From Sipunculus nudus (lineage: Eukaryota; Annelida; Sipuncula; Golfingiida; Sipunculidae), in the NCBI GenBank assembly GCA_026874595.1, contig CM049313.1:72720659-72784658 (forward strand): a DNA stretch of 64,000 nucleotides, in the 5' to 3' direction. The position numbers and the translations under genes were made by a program. The notes under the pieces are model-generated. The model was not told where the DNA came from, searched no databases, and saw only the letters and a program-made list of their open reading frames with translations. Shown one piece after another: positions 12,101 through 23,399 of the stretch. Position 1 is the stretch's first letter. Every line of letters begins with the position of its first letter.

Positions 12101-15100
12101 AACAAAAATATGATTATTGATAGCTCTGTGAAGAATGGATATAATAATACATAATTGTTAAAACAAGCGGTAAGCTGGTGACTCAATATGGTGACAAGCT
12201 CAATATACTGCTACAACAGTCAACAGACAGGGCAAAATTTTAAATTACAGAACAGAATTTGTATTCTGAATAAATGTATAACAAAGAACTTTGCAGTATA
12301 GATAATCTGTAAATATTTCCTTGAAGTCATGTCAGTTTTGCTACTGACATATCTCTTATAAAAATCAACATGAAAATTATTCTTAAAAGAAACTTCAAAT
12401 TTATGGATATATTTTTATTTAGCCTTGGCTGAAATTGGATGATAATATTTCTTCCTGGGTAATATTTAAACCTTATATTTCTTATGTATCAGCATGGTCC
12501 ATTCCATTACCCAGGTGATTAACATGTGTAATTTTTCTTTTAGCCCAGCTGACTGAAATTCCACTGAGGTGAAGGTTTGGCACTTTGTCCGTTGTCTGTA
12601 TGGCCATCTGGACATCTGTTGGCAGCAACATATAGTAACCACTAAACCTAGAACCATTTTATTGTACATCCATAGAGGTAAAAAAAATTTCCTTGGAAAC
12701 CTGAAATTAGGTCAGTGTGACCTATATCTTTTGAGCTATTGTGCTTGTATGTACCCCCCAAATTAATAAAAATATTTAATACAAATTCTCCAGTATCTTG
12801 ATAATTAATGCATGGATTGCCATGAATCTTGCCTTGAATATTGATCATGACTAGTTTCATTAGTAAACAAAAGCTGGTGGCCCCACCTCTATCATATCTA
12901 ATTTTTACTATTTTTTCTGTTTTTTAAGACCGTCAAATGACAGCAATCATGTCAGTTTCTCAGCTATGGTTTTATCAAGTGTCCTGAAACCCAGTGTGAT
13001 TATTGATTATGATTGGTAACTTCAGTTCCTTAAAGACCGGTTGCCCCACTGTATTTTTTAATTTTTTATGCATTTTTCCTTAATTTTGAGACTGCCAAAT
13101 TATGTCGAACCTATCAGATTTTCAACTTTGGTTTCATTTGTGTCCTGAAACCTTGTATTGTTTATTAGGCCCCGCTTGAATAAGCGGATGCCCTTTATTA
13201 ATCTTCCTGTCTGTCCATTTGTTTGTCTTTCTGTATGTCCATGTATTTGTTTCCAGATGTTATCTCAAGTTTAGAATGAAATTGAAATATTGGTTTCAGA
13301 CTTGACTGATATATGACTTACCAATAATGTAAGAACTCTTTTGATTTGGGGTCATAAGGTCAAAGGTCAAGGTCACATGACCCATTTCTTTAAAAAGATT
13401 GTTGATGCATTTTAAGCCAAACTTTTCATCCCAAGCCTTCAATCTTTCATGTGGTGCACCAGCCAATAGGGGAAGGTTCCTTTTGATTTTTGGGGTCACT
13501 AGGTCAAAGTTCAAGGTCACAGGGTCTCTCCATTGACAAATAGTTTATGGACGAAAACTCCAGAATGGGTAGACAGGTTGGATTCAAACTGATCACAGGA
13601 CCCATATTTTAAAAAATTCATAAACCTATCCTTCTAGACTAATTCAGCTCAGTGTCCAGACCCCTGGGTGCCTAGTTTTATAATACTTATGATTTACCTG
13701 TAATTGGCTTACACCTTTCCCAATACTAAATAAGTTTATTGATATGTTACAGGTATGTGAAGGAGTGGTTAGGAGTATGTGCTGCTGGCCGGCTGGTGGA
13801 GATAGACTCCTCAGGTGAGACCTACTATCTCCCAAGTGACTACCGGCCAGTCCTGACAGGACAGAGCAGTGTAGCCAAGGCCTCCATCCTCATGGCCCTG
13901 CTCACACAAACTGTCCATCATGTCGGGGACTGCTTTCATCTTGATGGCCCACCAGGTGAGAGCTTTTAACAAACATGTATTGTTGAACTCAGCAGATTTT
14001 TAATTTTAATTAAGCTGAGCTGTAAAGGTGGTTCTTTGTTTTCCATCCAAGAAAGGGTCAGTAACAATGAAGAAACTGACTGATTAACACAAATAAAATA
14101 TGCATGATATCTCTCATATGTCCATATTCCTGCCTATTCTGACATTGGTGTAGAAAGCACATCACACATCTTGTGTCACTATTCCATATCTCAGAAAAAT
14201 AATCAGATATATCTTAGAACAGTGAGCACTAATGGCTGCAGATTGTAAATTCTATTTGTCTTATTTCACAATTTTGACAGTGTTACCATGAAAGTTTAGG
14301 TCAGTCTTCAGCTCCAACAGGGATTACCTTTACTACTGCAGACTTTTTATGCATGCCCTTTAAACAGGTTTACTGGTATCACAGATTTCACAACTTTTAT
14401 ATAATAATTGTCTATTCCATATTTCTTTCCTTATAAAAAGTGTATAATGTTTTATAAATTACAGTCACTACTGAAAATATAGGCTTGGGATTCAATAAAA
14501 GTAATATATTTATGTCCTAATAGAATGTTAAGGAAAAGACATGCCAGTCCAAATTGGTTTATCTAGCTACCACCAGATGGCAGTATAAGTCATCAAAAAA
14601 GCCAGCAGAACTTGCTTAACTTGAAAAATGTGCACTGGCCTGCAAGTATTGTCATTTTTATTAAATGACTGAGAATGTTCAGCCTTTGCTGATAGACTAA
14701 ATTTGAATACTTGTAGTATGTAGAAAGTGTATCAATTCTATATTTTGTCTAAATATTAACTTCCATAAAAATGTTTTATTCACAACAGCAGCTTGGCAAT
14801 ATTCATGGTATGACTTGACTAAAAGATTATCTCTCTGATTATTGCTCTCTGTGTATCAAATTAACATATGTTAATTACCTTCATTGTTATTCAGTACACT
14901 TTGACACCAACAGACCCTAAACTTGCAATACCCATCATGTAAAGGTGTTTGTAAATTGAAAGCTGGGTGAACATGTTTTCCTGTGGTTATACTAGCTGCT
15001 TCATGACCCAAGACCTATTCTACTAATACCTGAAGGATATTGAAATACAAGGAATTCTTCTTCAAATAAAATTATGAACATGTTTATTGCATCAAACAGG

Positions 15101-16792
15101 AATATGAATACATGATAAAGATGATATACACTATATTAGATTTAAACCCTTTAAATTATCCCAATATCTTGATCAGCTTATGTTGTATTTTACAAAATTT
15201 TCAACAGTTTGCTGCAGAGAGGTTTGCTTTGGTTTAGGGGAATCTTCCGCACTTTAGTCTGTTTCATCCTCTCATGTCCACCTGCTTTTTGCTATGAAAT
15301 ATTTTATTAGTTACATTTCAAGGGAAACAACTATAGTGTAAAGGATTAAAAGAGCTAATTTTCACAAGGGGCGATAAATACCTATCTTATCTTACACCTT
15401 ATTAAAGAAACAATTATTTGAAAATATGAGATATCAGTCTACATTTTACAACATATCAGACCCACTTTTGGCAGTCAAAGCCATCGGTCATATGCAAAAG
15501 CACTGAGCCTCAGTTCACAGATGCTGATTGGATGATGTCATGTAAACACTGTAAAAAAGGTCTCGTACCATCTATGTACCATACAAGGTTAAATTGAAAC
15601 TTCACGTTTTTTGCTAAATTTACTAAACAGATAGTATGTTCTTAGTAGTTTGTATATTGTAATATCTAAAAATACCCCTATGCATTGCAATACAAGGACA
15701 GATATGTACACATAAATATAGTCACTAATAACAAGAAAAGATATTAATTGATATCGGCAGACATTACATGACTTATTCAAAGAATTTATCCTAAACATGG
15801 CCTGGATATAAATAATGGGGCTGATCAGAGTAAGGCCAAAAAAGAAAAGGTATGGTTCTCAGGCACCCGCATGAAAATTTTTATTTTGATTGTCATCTTT
15901 CAAGAAGATAAAATAATACAATTTTGATAAAATGTCCTTTGTTATGTAGTAGTTTTACCTGTTCAGCAAAAATTTTCTGTTATTATCATGATTTTTCCTG
16001 ATCATATGACATTTTTATCAAAACATACAGAAAAAAGGTAAAAAAATTGCCCACCACCACTGATTTCTGAAAAAAAGTGCCTAAGAACAAATCTTTTTTT
16101 TCTTTGGCCTAAGTAGTCATATATATGGGTCGCACTCTATTATGGAAAAATCCTTGTGGTACCAATACATCTGAGGAAAATTATTATTATTATTATAATT
16201 TTAGGTAACATGTGGCCCAGTACTTGGAAATGAACCATATGTCCCCGACTTATATCCTTGGCCTATTTATGACTGACACAGTTGTTATGAATGAAGATCG
16301 AGGGGAGGGGTTGTGACAGAGATGCCCCCCCCCCCCTGCTGGGGCCCTTAAATGTTTCAGTGACATATTAACTGGAATCTTTTACATGTTAACACATGGA
16401 GGACAGATTCACATGTTACTGTACTTTTTACTAATCTTGGTATTTGTTCATTTATTATTATGATGAGCCAATGACTAAATTAGCTGGCCCTATATTACAG
16501 AAACATAATTGATATACATTTTCACAACAGGTTCCCTGTACTGTTGTCTAAATAATTACTGTAATGACTGATAAATTGGCTCTGATAAGTTTGTGGAAGT
16601 CATCATATTTTCACCAATGACACCATAAAAGAACTAGAAAAAAAAGCTGGTGTTACATATTAAAGGTAATAAATTGTAATTAAAGCCCACATAACAACAA
16701 CAGCACTGCAGGTCATAATCTTTTTTTCTTGCAATTTGGCATACTGAATTGGTAAGTTTCCATGTAATCTGTTTAGTGAACCCATACACACA

Positions 16793-16871
<79 letters not shown>

Positions 16872-18712
16872 AGGCCCAGATTAGAATCTGGCTTAATTTA
16901 AAACTGGGCCAACCCAGATCAAAAATTTTGATTTGGACCAGCCCAGATCAAAATTCTCATCTGGGCCAGACCAGTTTTAAACTGGGCCAGCCCAGATTAA
17001 AATTTTGATCTGGGCCGGTCCAGATTAAAATCCTGTGGTGAAGACTTCAGGATTTAAATCTGGTCTGGACTGATTTTAAACTGGGCTGGCCCAGATTAGA
17101 ATTTAGATCTGGGCTGGTTAAGTTTACAATCCTGTGGTGGACTGATTTTAAGCTGGGCTAGCCAAGATCAAAATTTTAATCTGGGCTAGTCATGATAACA
17201 ATCCTGTGTTGGAATGATTTTAAACTGGGCCTAACCAGATCAGAATTCTAATCTAATCTTAGGCTAGCTTGATTTTTATCACCTTAAATCAGATAATACA
17301 GTAAACATTTATTCCAGATACACCATTTTGAAGGACAAAAAAGGATAATTTTAAAATATTTAAGTGAGGAAAAAGTAAATGAACAAATGTAATGTGCTTT
17401 TTTGGTTTCATCTATTCTTCAGGCATGCAAGTTCACATTTGAACTACACCTTAACCAATTACCATAATTAATCACAGTTTAGAATATGTGTCAGTTCTGA
17501 TGCATCTACTTTACTTAATATCCAAATTTTCAACTTAACTAAGATAATTTTCTGTTCTGAATATCAAAATTACATGAAAAATATTAAATATATACATGCA
17601 TAATAAAATACCAGCTTTACTCATTTATAAGTGAACAAAAGTAATTTATCAGTCTTAATGCTCATTTGGGTAAGCAGCATGACATTTCACTTTGAAGTTA
17701 ATAACTTTAAAAAAAGCTAATATATTAACTGATAACTAATCTAAATTGAAGATAGTAAAATGCTGCAATACAAATATTCTCTACCTTCAATAGTTAAAAT
17801 GCTAGCCGAGTTGGTGAATGTTGTTCCCACTGTTCTATCTAAATACATTGTGATCGTGTTAAAAATTCACACAAATAAGCAAATATCAACCTAAATTATG
17901 TACACTAGATATATATTTTCTGTTTGCTAAATTTCAGTCACCTAATTTCAGTGAGGGGAGTGGGGAAGATCACAGACCAAAAACCCCAACTTATGATAAA
18001 TGATAAATAACTTTAAATAACACATAAAATTTTAAATTCACAGGTCTTGGATCACAAGCTTAACTTTGTGTAACATATATATTAAAAATTATTGATTAAA
18101 TATTTTTTTAGTTTGTTGAATTATTGCACATGTTCTGCAAGCTATATTTGTAGTTTTTAGTTGTAAAATAAACATGATTATTTTATAATTATATTTTAGA
18201 CATTTAACACAAGAGGTAAATATACAAAATAAATGTGACAGGAGTCCAACCAATGATATTTTAATTGAATATGAAATAAATTCATAAAATATTAATTATT
18301 ACTGACTTAAAATGTTTTACAAATTCTTTGAATTGATTAAAGGCCAGCTAGGTAAATATAGTGTAATTGAAGCCAGCCTAGGAGTAGATTAGGATTCTGA
18401 TCTGGGCTGGTCTAGTTTAAAATCAGTCCACCACATGTTTGTTAACCTGACCGGCCTAAACCAAAATTCTAATCTCGGCTGGCCCAGTTTAAAATCAGTC
18501 CAGACCCGATTTAAATCCTGAAGTCTTCACCACAGGATTTTAATCTGGACCGGCCCAGATCAAAATTTTAATCTGGGCTGGCCCAGTTTAAAACTGGTCC
18601 GCCCAGATTAGAATTTTGATCTGGGCTGGTCCAAATCAAAATTTTGATCACAGCTGGCCCAGTTTTAAATTGGGCCAGATTCTAATCTAGGCCTCGACAT
18701 ATATAAATATAT

Positions 18713-18747
<35 letters not shown>

Positions 18748-21700
18748 GATAAATACTTAACACAAGTCTTATTTCACGCTGTCATCTGTGAGTGATTTCA
18801 GGATACTGGCATTGTGGTTATATTTGTTGTGGAGTTTCACGTGCTTATTTTTTGTTTACTATACTTGTTTCTGTAATTTAGGAATATTTATCAGGCAGAA
18901 GAATATGTATTGTATATTGCAAGTGCATTAACCCATACAAATTCAGGATCATCTAAAATTTGAGGGTTTGGGCATGGTAAAAAAAGTGTTATTCCACTAT
19001 AAACTTTGCCAATACTTGCACCTTTTTCACCAAACTCTCCAGGCAGGTAGATTCTTGATTTGACACTGTCCTCAAAGTACTAAGTGTTTGAGAAAGGCAG
19101 GTCACTCACCTGAACACATGTAAAGAGTTCAGCTAAATCTGCCACTTAACACAGATATTCATATATCCATATGGCAAATTAAAGCAAAGCAGGTCATAAA
19201 AGCAAACCAGTATAAACTGTTAATTGTAGGTCAGTATATGACACATCTCTTGTGCCAAATTTCCTAATGAACAAAGTTTCTGAGAATAGTGCAAGTGGCA
19301 CTCCTGTGTGTTACACTGGCACACTTGGCGGAGAGTGTGTTCATGTTTGTCACATTGTGATAAACCATGATGTCTCCTGTCACATACTTGGTTGGTCATG
19401 CTCAACGATGAATTTTCTCAGAGGCACAGGTCTGGCCCTTTGAAAACGTAACCCTATTTTGCCACAACTCACATCCTGGATTGTGAACAACACAGGAAGC
19501 CTAGAATTTAGAATATTTGTTTGTCAAAGCCATAATACAATTCTGTCATCTTGTTTTCCTCTACTTGCTAAATATGGAAGAAGTTTATATTGTAATTAAT
19601 ACTAATGAAAATAAATAATGATGTTGTAACATACACACAGAAACACAACTTATTACATAACTCATCCTTATCTTAATTATCCAAGCTCTTGTCCATGTCT
19701 CTCTCTCTCTCTTATATTTTCTGTTGTAATATAACATTTGATTACAATATACAGTGAATAAAATAAAAATAATATAATATGAGAGCCAGCCTTGTGGCTA
19801 GGTTTGCTCTAATGTCAGGAGGCTGCTGCCATTAAATGATTAAAAGTAATGAAAATGGTAATTGTCAATATTATGAAATGTTATAAAAAATAAGAAGGTT
19901 AACCCTAATTAAATATATGATTGGACATTTTCTTCAAATTTGAGAAAATCAATTTCATTTCTGCGTGATTGATTAAAAAACAGTCATGCATGCACATGCA
20001 AAGGATCTAATCCTGTCAGAGATATACCAAGTAAATATATATATATACTAACACAAAGAAACAAACAGCATCAAAAGGAAACCTTGTGCAACCAACAATC
20101 GTCTGGCAGCAAGTTGACCTTTGATATGGGTGAATTGATGGTTTCATTATGAATACTGATGAACATGTCACACTATTTACTGGGGTCAACAATTAAGCTC
20201 TTAGTTTACATCAGATTTCAAGGTACATAAAATAATCGATTAATACTAGATCATCAGTCATTTTTATTTTTCAGTCGTTGATTGTGAATTAAAAACCAAT
20301 TCCTTCCTCATAAAATAATTGATAAATAATCGATCATCAGTTGTTTTTATTTTTTCAATCATGGATTATGAATTTAAATTCAATTCTTACCACTAATAAT
20401 AACAAGAAAAACAAATAAACAAATAAAAACCTCTGCCATCTGGTCACCTTTTCTTCCACAAATTTAAACTGCGTATTACCAGAGAAGCACTTTGAGTAAT
20501 TACAAGGTTTTTCTGTATGTTTCAGGTGTTTCAGCTTCCACATACACCGACATCCTGAGCCACATCCTACAGCAGCGGGCACGCTACGCTCAGATGGTGT
20601 GCATTCATTACATCGACCTCGTCCCCGAATTCAAGGAGCTGCTTGGTGAGTGACCCATGAAATACCTTACCACAGCAACTTTTCGAGCTCACCTGTAAGA
20701 TCTTGCCTAAGCAAGGAGACATCATAAGTGTCACACAAGGGGGGCATGAGAATTAAGCAGTTTCCCCTGGTCTCATAGAATCTGAAAGGCATTTTTTGTT
20801 TATCAGAATAAGTTTATGCTATGGTTTACAACAAAGTATTATATGCATCACAACATTCCTGGTAGGTTTAACTTAAAGGGACCTATTAGGTCTGTTAAAT
20901 AAGGATAATTTCTTGGATTTTTTAAAATTAAAAATAAGCCAGAATTCTTAATTTATTCCCATCACTGACAAGAAGTGACATTAAGCGTCACACGTGCAGT
21001 CAACCCCCTCCAGTTACTTACTAATTTGTTTATCAACATGGGCACACGTATATTGTTTACTGAGAGATTGTAGATAATAAAGTTTATACCACTGTCACAG
21101 GCTGGGCTGTTATAAGAACTTTTCTTAGCAGGAATTAGCTTCAGTATGTATGCAGAGTAAGCGCAAATCAAAGTCTGAACATAATACAGATGAATAGCCT
21201 AGGTCACTTTAACATCTTTGGGTATGACATCAGTACATCTTATGCATATTGTGATACATTGCCTGACATATGGTACATCACATATACAAGGGCATAAACA
21301 AGATTCATCTGTTAAGATTTTTATTATGTCTGTAGCAATAAAACCAACAAGTAATAAATCCAGTGCCATTCAACATCCCTTAAACTTGGCTTAAAGGATT
21401 GATCATGAAATGTCCAACCTCAGGCAGTTTGCATTAAGTGATTTAATATCAAGAAAATATCAATACAAGTATGAAATTTTGATGGGAGTATCATTGTATC
21501 TCACCATCTGTCTGTTAACTTTTATAATCGCTGTGATAACTTACCAGGACTTGATGGATTTTCATTAAAAAGTGACCATAACTACTACCAACAGATTATC
21601 TTGTAAGAGTTTGATTATGGGCAACATCAACCCATATTTAATAAGGTCACGGGTCCCTAGGCTACTTTGTGGTGTCACCACGAAAACCTATGAAGAATAT

Positions 21701-23077
21701 TAAGGAATTTGATAAAACTCATCAGAAAATTAATCAATAAAATATCACCTAAGTCTGATTTCCAGCAAAATTCATGCATGTCAGAGGTCATGGCACCTAT
21801 AGATTTTCATGTACTCATTAAACATATTTAATAATAGTTTCTCACCTGAATTTCCTCCTCATCAAAATTCAGGCATATTTAATAAGGTCAGAAGTGACAA
21901 GATACACGATGGGCATGTTATGCACTTTTGTGGTGCTCTTGTTTATGCAAAAGTGCTTCATTACAAGTAAAATGGTTACATGTTCACATATTATTGATGG
22001 TACTTTAAGGTTTTTATCAGGATATGTAAAAGCTTATCTTCACTGACTTTTTGCCATGTTAAACTATAGAGAAGTGACTTTCAAATGGAAGGACAATGTG
22101 CAAAATTACAAAGTCTGCCAAAATAAAGATTCGTTCTGAACATGACTGAAATGGAAAATAGAGGGCAAAGGGGTTTTTATTTTAACTAACACTGCACTCT
22201 GTAAAACAAATTACAGTTTTATGAGTTATTTAATTCTAATCATAATCTTTTATCACTGATATTATTTCTAAAGATTTTGGTAAAATGAGGATAACTTAAT
22301 ATAGTGACATGCTATAATTCTAACGGATGACAGTGATTTTTGTTGAAATACTTTGGTATCATATCATTTATACATGCAAAGTGCATCTGGATGGAATAAT
22401 CATATAATTTAAATATATTATAATTGTCACCAAAGTAAAACTTTTAAGTAATCATATCATTTAATGATTTTAATCCAAAATTATACTTGAATTTCTTTAA
22501 TTTTATTACAGAAAATGGCTGTTCCTTGTGCGACATCGGTTGTGGGTACGGTGATTTCATCATTGCTCTGGCCAAGAAATACCCAATGTCAACATTCTGT
22601 GGAATTGACATCAGCCAGAAATGTGTCAGTCAAGCGATAATCAACGCCAAAGAGCAGCAAGTCGAAAACGTCAAATTTCTGTGCTGTGATGTTCTGTTTA
22701 TGCCGATAAACCTGACAGAAAGCTTTGACATTGTCACCCTGGTAGACACCCTGCATGATTTACCCTACCCTGAAGCTGCCCTCGTCAAAATTAACCAGAT
22801 TATCAACCATAAAAGATATGTTGCTGTCATTGAGTTTAACGTCCACACAAACCAGGCAGACAATGTTCACAATAGCGGAGCCCTGGAACTGTACTCATTA
22901 AGTTTACTGTTATGCATGCCAGGATCGCTATGGCACAGCAACGGAGCAGGGTTGGGAACTTGTATGGGTATTGAGAAAGTCAAGCAGATGCTGACGGAAA
23001 ATGGGTTCCTTAAGATCAGCATGGTGAAGAATCCCCGTGACCCAGCAAATGTGCTTCATATAGGTCAAAGGTCCTGA
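9170..23077 (+). CDS. Winged-helix SAM-dependent methyltransferase gene (Rv2258c-like), four coding exons
   Basis: Joining 9188-9387, 13753-13955, 20526-20645 and 22512-23077 gives 1089 nt, that is 362 aa plus a TGA stop, with every junction on AG/GT and reading frame kept (phases 2, 1, 1). Residues about 15-110 form a winged-helix/dimerisation-type module ([20 protein letters not shown]...). The catalytic Rossmann part starts at about residue 175, with motif I D182-I-G-C-G-Y-G188, acidic D207 in GIDIS, and D234 before the TFDI-like [14 protein letters not shown] segment. The family uses S-adenosylmethionine as methyl donor; the acceptor is unknown, and relatives are usually named after mycobacterial Rv2258c. 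No signal peptide is apparent, so it is probably cytosolic. The gene stands alone, with introns of 4.4, 6.6 and 1.9 kb full of transposons. The family call is from motif recognition, not a search. Confidence 0.85.
9180..9191 (+). promoter_or_regulatory. Three-codon upstream ORF overlapping the methyltransferase start
   Basis: ATG CAG CTA TGA lies in the 5' leader after the splice acceptor at 9169. Its TGA overlaps the main ATG (9188) as ATGA. Such an overlap can lower or couple translation of the main frame; whether it does so here is inference. Confidence 0.5.
9188..9387 (+). CDS. Methyltransferase coding exon 1
   Basis: Starts at ATG 9188, 18 nt after the splice acceptor AG at 9168-9169, and ends AAG|GTATTT. 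It encodes [17 protein letters not shown]... through [11 protein letters not shown], the start of the winged-helix module. The exon ends in phase 2. The first in-frame ATG was chosen; the ATG at 9180 belongs to a three-codon uORF. Confidence 0.8.
9895..10965. mobile_element. Foldback element with about 100-bp inverted ends
   Basis: Sequence 9895-10000 ('gtgtctaag', 'ggtcaaaccagg', 'agaagcgcaagattt', 'gctgccttgggagtgta') is the reverse complement, with mismatches, of 10862-10965. The interior has two direct units about 249 bp apart, each starting near a GGTGGYGCCACCTCTGTTAA motif (10440, 10686). Sequence right of the second arm (10965-11570) has a relative at 44385-45080, so the true element may extend further. 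No target duplication identified. Confidence 0.55.
10880..11575 (+). repeat. Dispersed 700-bp repeat, copy 1
   Basis: Shares long blocks, in the same order and orientation, with 44385-45080: 'cgtatgatgtgacaagcag', 'catagctgcgcttca', 'attgctccctctgcattctc', 'gaattacagctcaccggcc', 'catcctatgtgcccaagg' and 'tggtgtagc'. Neither copy codes for a recognisable protein. Class unknown; it adjoins the foldback arm at 10862-10965. Confidence 0.75.
13334..13535. repeat. AGGTCA-rich dispersed repeat, two units
   Basis: Two related units of about 150 bp each run from TTTTGATTTxxGGGGTCA into AGGTCA repeats. In the first unit AGGTCA occurs at 13357, 13364 and 13370 (DR1 then DR0 spacing); the second has AGGTCA-like sites at about 13500-13520. 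This type of repeat is, to my knowledge, common in bivalve genomes. The minus-strand open frame over it is a by-product. Confidence 0.6.
13753..13955 (+). CDS. Methyltransferase coding exon 2
   Basis: Acceptor GATATGTTACAG, donor G|GTGAGA. Completes the split codon with exon 1 to give R-Y-V-K-E-W-L-G and encodes [19 protein letters not shown] through [13 protein letters not shown]. This is the wing and linker part of the N-terminal module (CAAGRLVEI is the typical helix-to-wing segment). Base composition is clearly richer in G+C than the flanking intron, supporting coding status. Confidence 0.85.
15834..16109. mobile_element. PIF/Harbinger-type MITE, copy 1 (276 bp)
   Basis: Ends GGCCAAAAAAGAAAAGG...and ...TTTTTTTTCTTTGGCC are inverted, continuing into GGTTCTCAGGCAC / GTGCCTAAGAAC. 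The 3-bp duplication TAA flanks it (15831-15833, 16110-16112). A TWA duplication is the hallmark of PIF/Harbinger. Same family as 26038-26362 and 49251-49599; no coding capacity. Confidence 0.8.
16799..16867. repeat. (TA)n microsatellite
   Basis: About 68 bp of uninterrupted TA directly abutting the left end of the large foldback; another TA run abuts the right end. Confidence 0.95.
16868..18698. mobile_element. Large foldback element, two ~400-bp modular arms
   Basis: The left arm (16868-17285) and right arm (about 18340-18698) are reverse complements along almost their whole length, starting GTTGAGGCC... and ending ...GGCCTCGAC. Each arm is built from about 20-25 bp modules alternating CTGGGCCAGCCCAGATT-like and AAAATTTTGATCTGGGCC-like near-palindromes, plus a shared unique block 'ggtgaagacttcaggattt'. 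The 1.05 kb centre is AT-rich and non-coding. TA microsatellites flank both sides, so a TA target duplication (Tc1/mariner-like) is possible but cannot be proved. It lies in intron 2 of the methyltransferase, so the primary transcript would carry a very long hairpin. Confidence 0.85.
18699..18737. repeat. TA-rich microsatellite right of the foldback
   Basis: Imperfect (TA)n followed by (CA)n, the right-hand partner of the TA run at 16799-16867. Confidence 0.9.
20526..20645 (+). CDS. Methyltransferase coding exon 3
   Basis: Acceptor TATGTTTCAG, donor G|GTGAGT. Encodes [20 protein letters not shown] and on through [10 protein letters not shown], linking the winged-helix module to the catalytic domain. 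The 120-nt length keeps phase 1 on both sides. A short open minus-strand frame here is a by-product. Confidence 0.85.
20646..22511 (+). other. Methyltransferase intron 3
   Basis: GTGAGT...TTTTATTACAG, 1.87 kb, AT-rich. I see no repeat boundary, RNA gene or exon inside. Confidence 0.75.
22512..23077 (+). CDS. Methyltransferase coding exon 4 (catalytic domain) and stop
   Basis: Acceptor AATTTTATTACAG at 22511. The split codon gives Glu175, followed by [15 protein letters not shown] (SAM-binding motif I), FCGIDIS (post-I acidic residue), [27 protein letters not shown] and the C-terminal [13 protein letters not shown] segment, ending ...VLHIGQRS and TGA. The whole catalytic domain lies in one exon, which is also the only stretch here long enough to be unmistakable by itself. 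The upstream Met of the longer open frame (22487) is intronic. Confidence 0.9.
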
Positions 23078-23368
23078 AAATACTTGTTTATGGGTCAGAT
23101 GTAAATGATAAACAATTTTCATGAATAGTTAAAATATCTATATATATATACGACTGATTTCCTGAAAATATATATACTCTGCACTGGTTGTTACTGCTAT
23201 TCCCAACCAAAACACCTTAAGGAAAATTAGTGATTTTCAAATTAGTAATATGTGAAGGTATATGTTGTCTTATATAATACTTTTCATGTGGTTTGGAACA
23301 GTACAGTTGAGTACATTGATAGTTAACTCTATCCCTGCACCAACTGAAAAAAAAAACCTTTTAGAGGC

Positions 23369-23374
23369 AATAAA
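23369..23374 (+). terminator. Candidate polyadenylation signal of the methyltransferase
   Basis: First AATAAA after the stop codon, about 290 nt downstream, implying a 3' UTR of roughly 300 nt. Cleavage site not defined. Confidence 0.45.
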
Positions 23375-23399
23375 GTCTCTCAAGCTTAGAGTAAGCCTT

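Larger units (their letters stand above)
9388..13752 (+). other. Methyltransferase intron 1
   Basis: GTATTT...GTTACAG, 4.4 kb. It contains a foldback element (9895-10965), about 250-bp repeat units with GGTGGCGCCACC (10430 and 10680, and a partial at 11580), and AGGTCA-rich repeats at 13334-13530. The remainder (11700-13300) is AT-rich with no recognised feature. Open frames within it are not coding. Confidence 0.7.
13956..20525 (+). other. Methyltransferase intron 2
   Basis: GTGAGA...TTTCAG, 6.6 kb. It carries a PIF/Harbinger-type MITE (15834-16109), a C12 run (16325-16336) and the 1.8 kb TA-flanked foldback (16868-18698). The remaining parts (13956-15830, 18740-20525) are AT-rich with no supported feature apart from short (TC)n and (TA)n runs. 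Confidence 0.75.
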
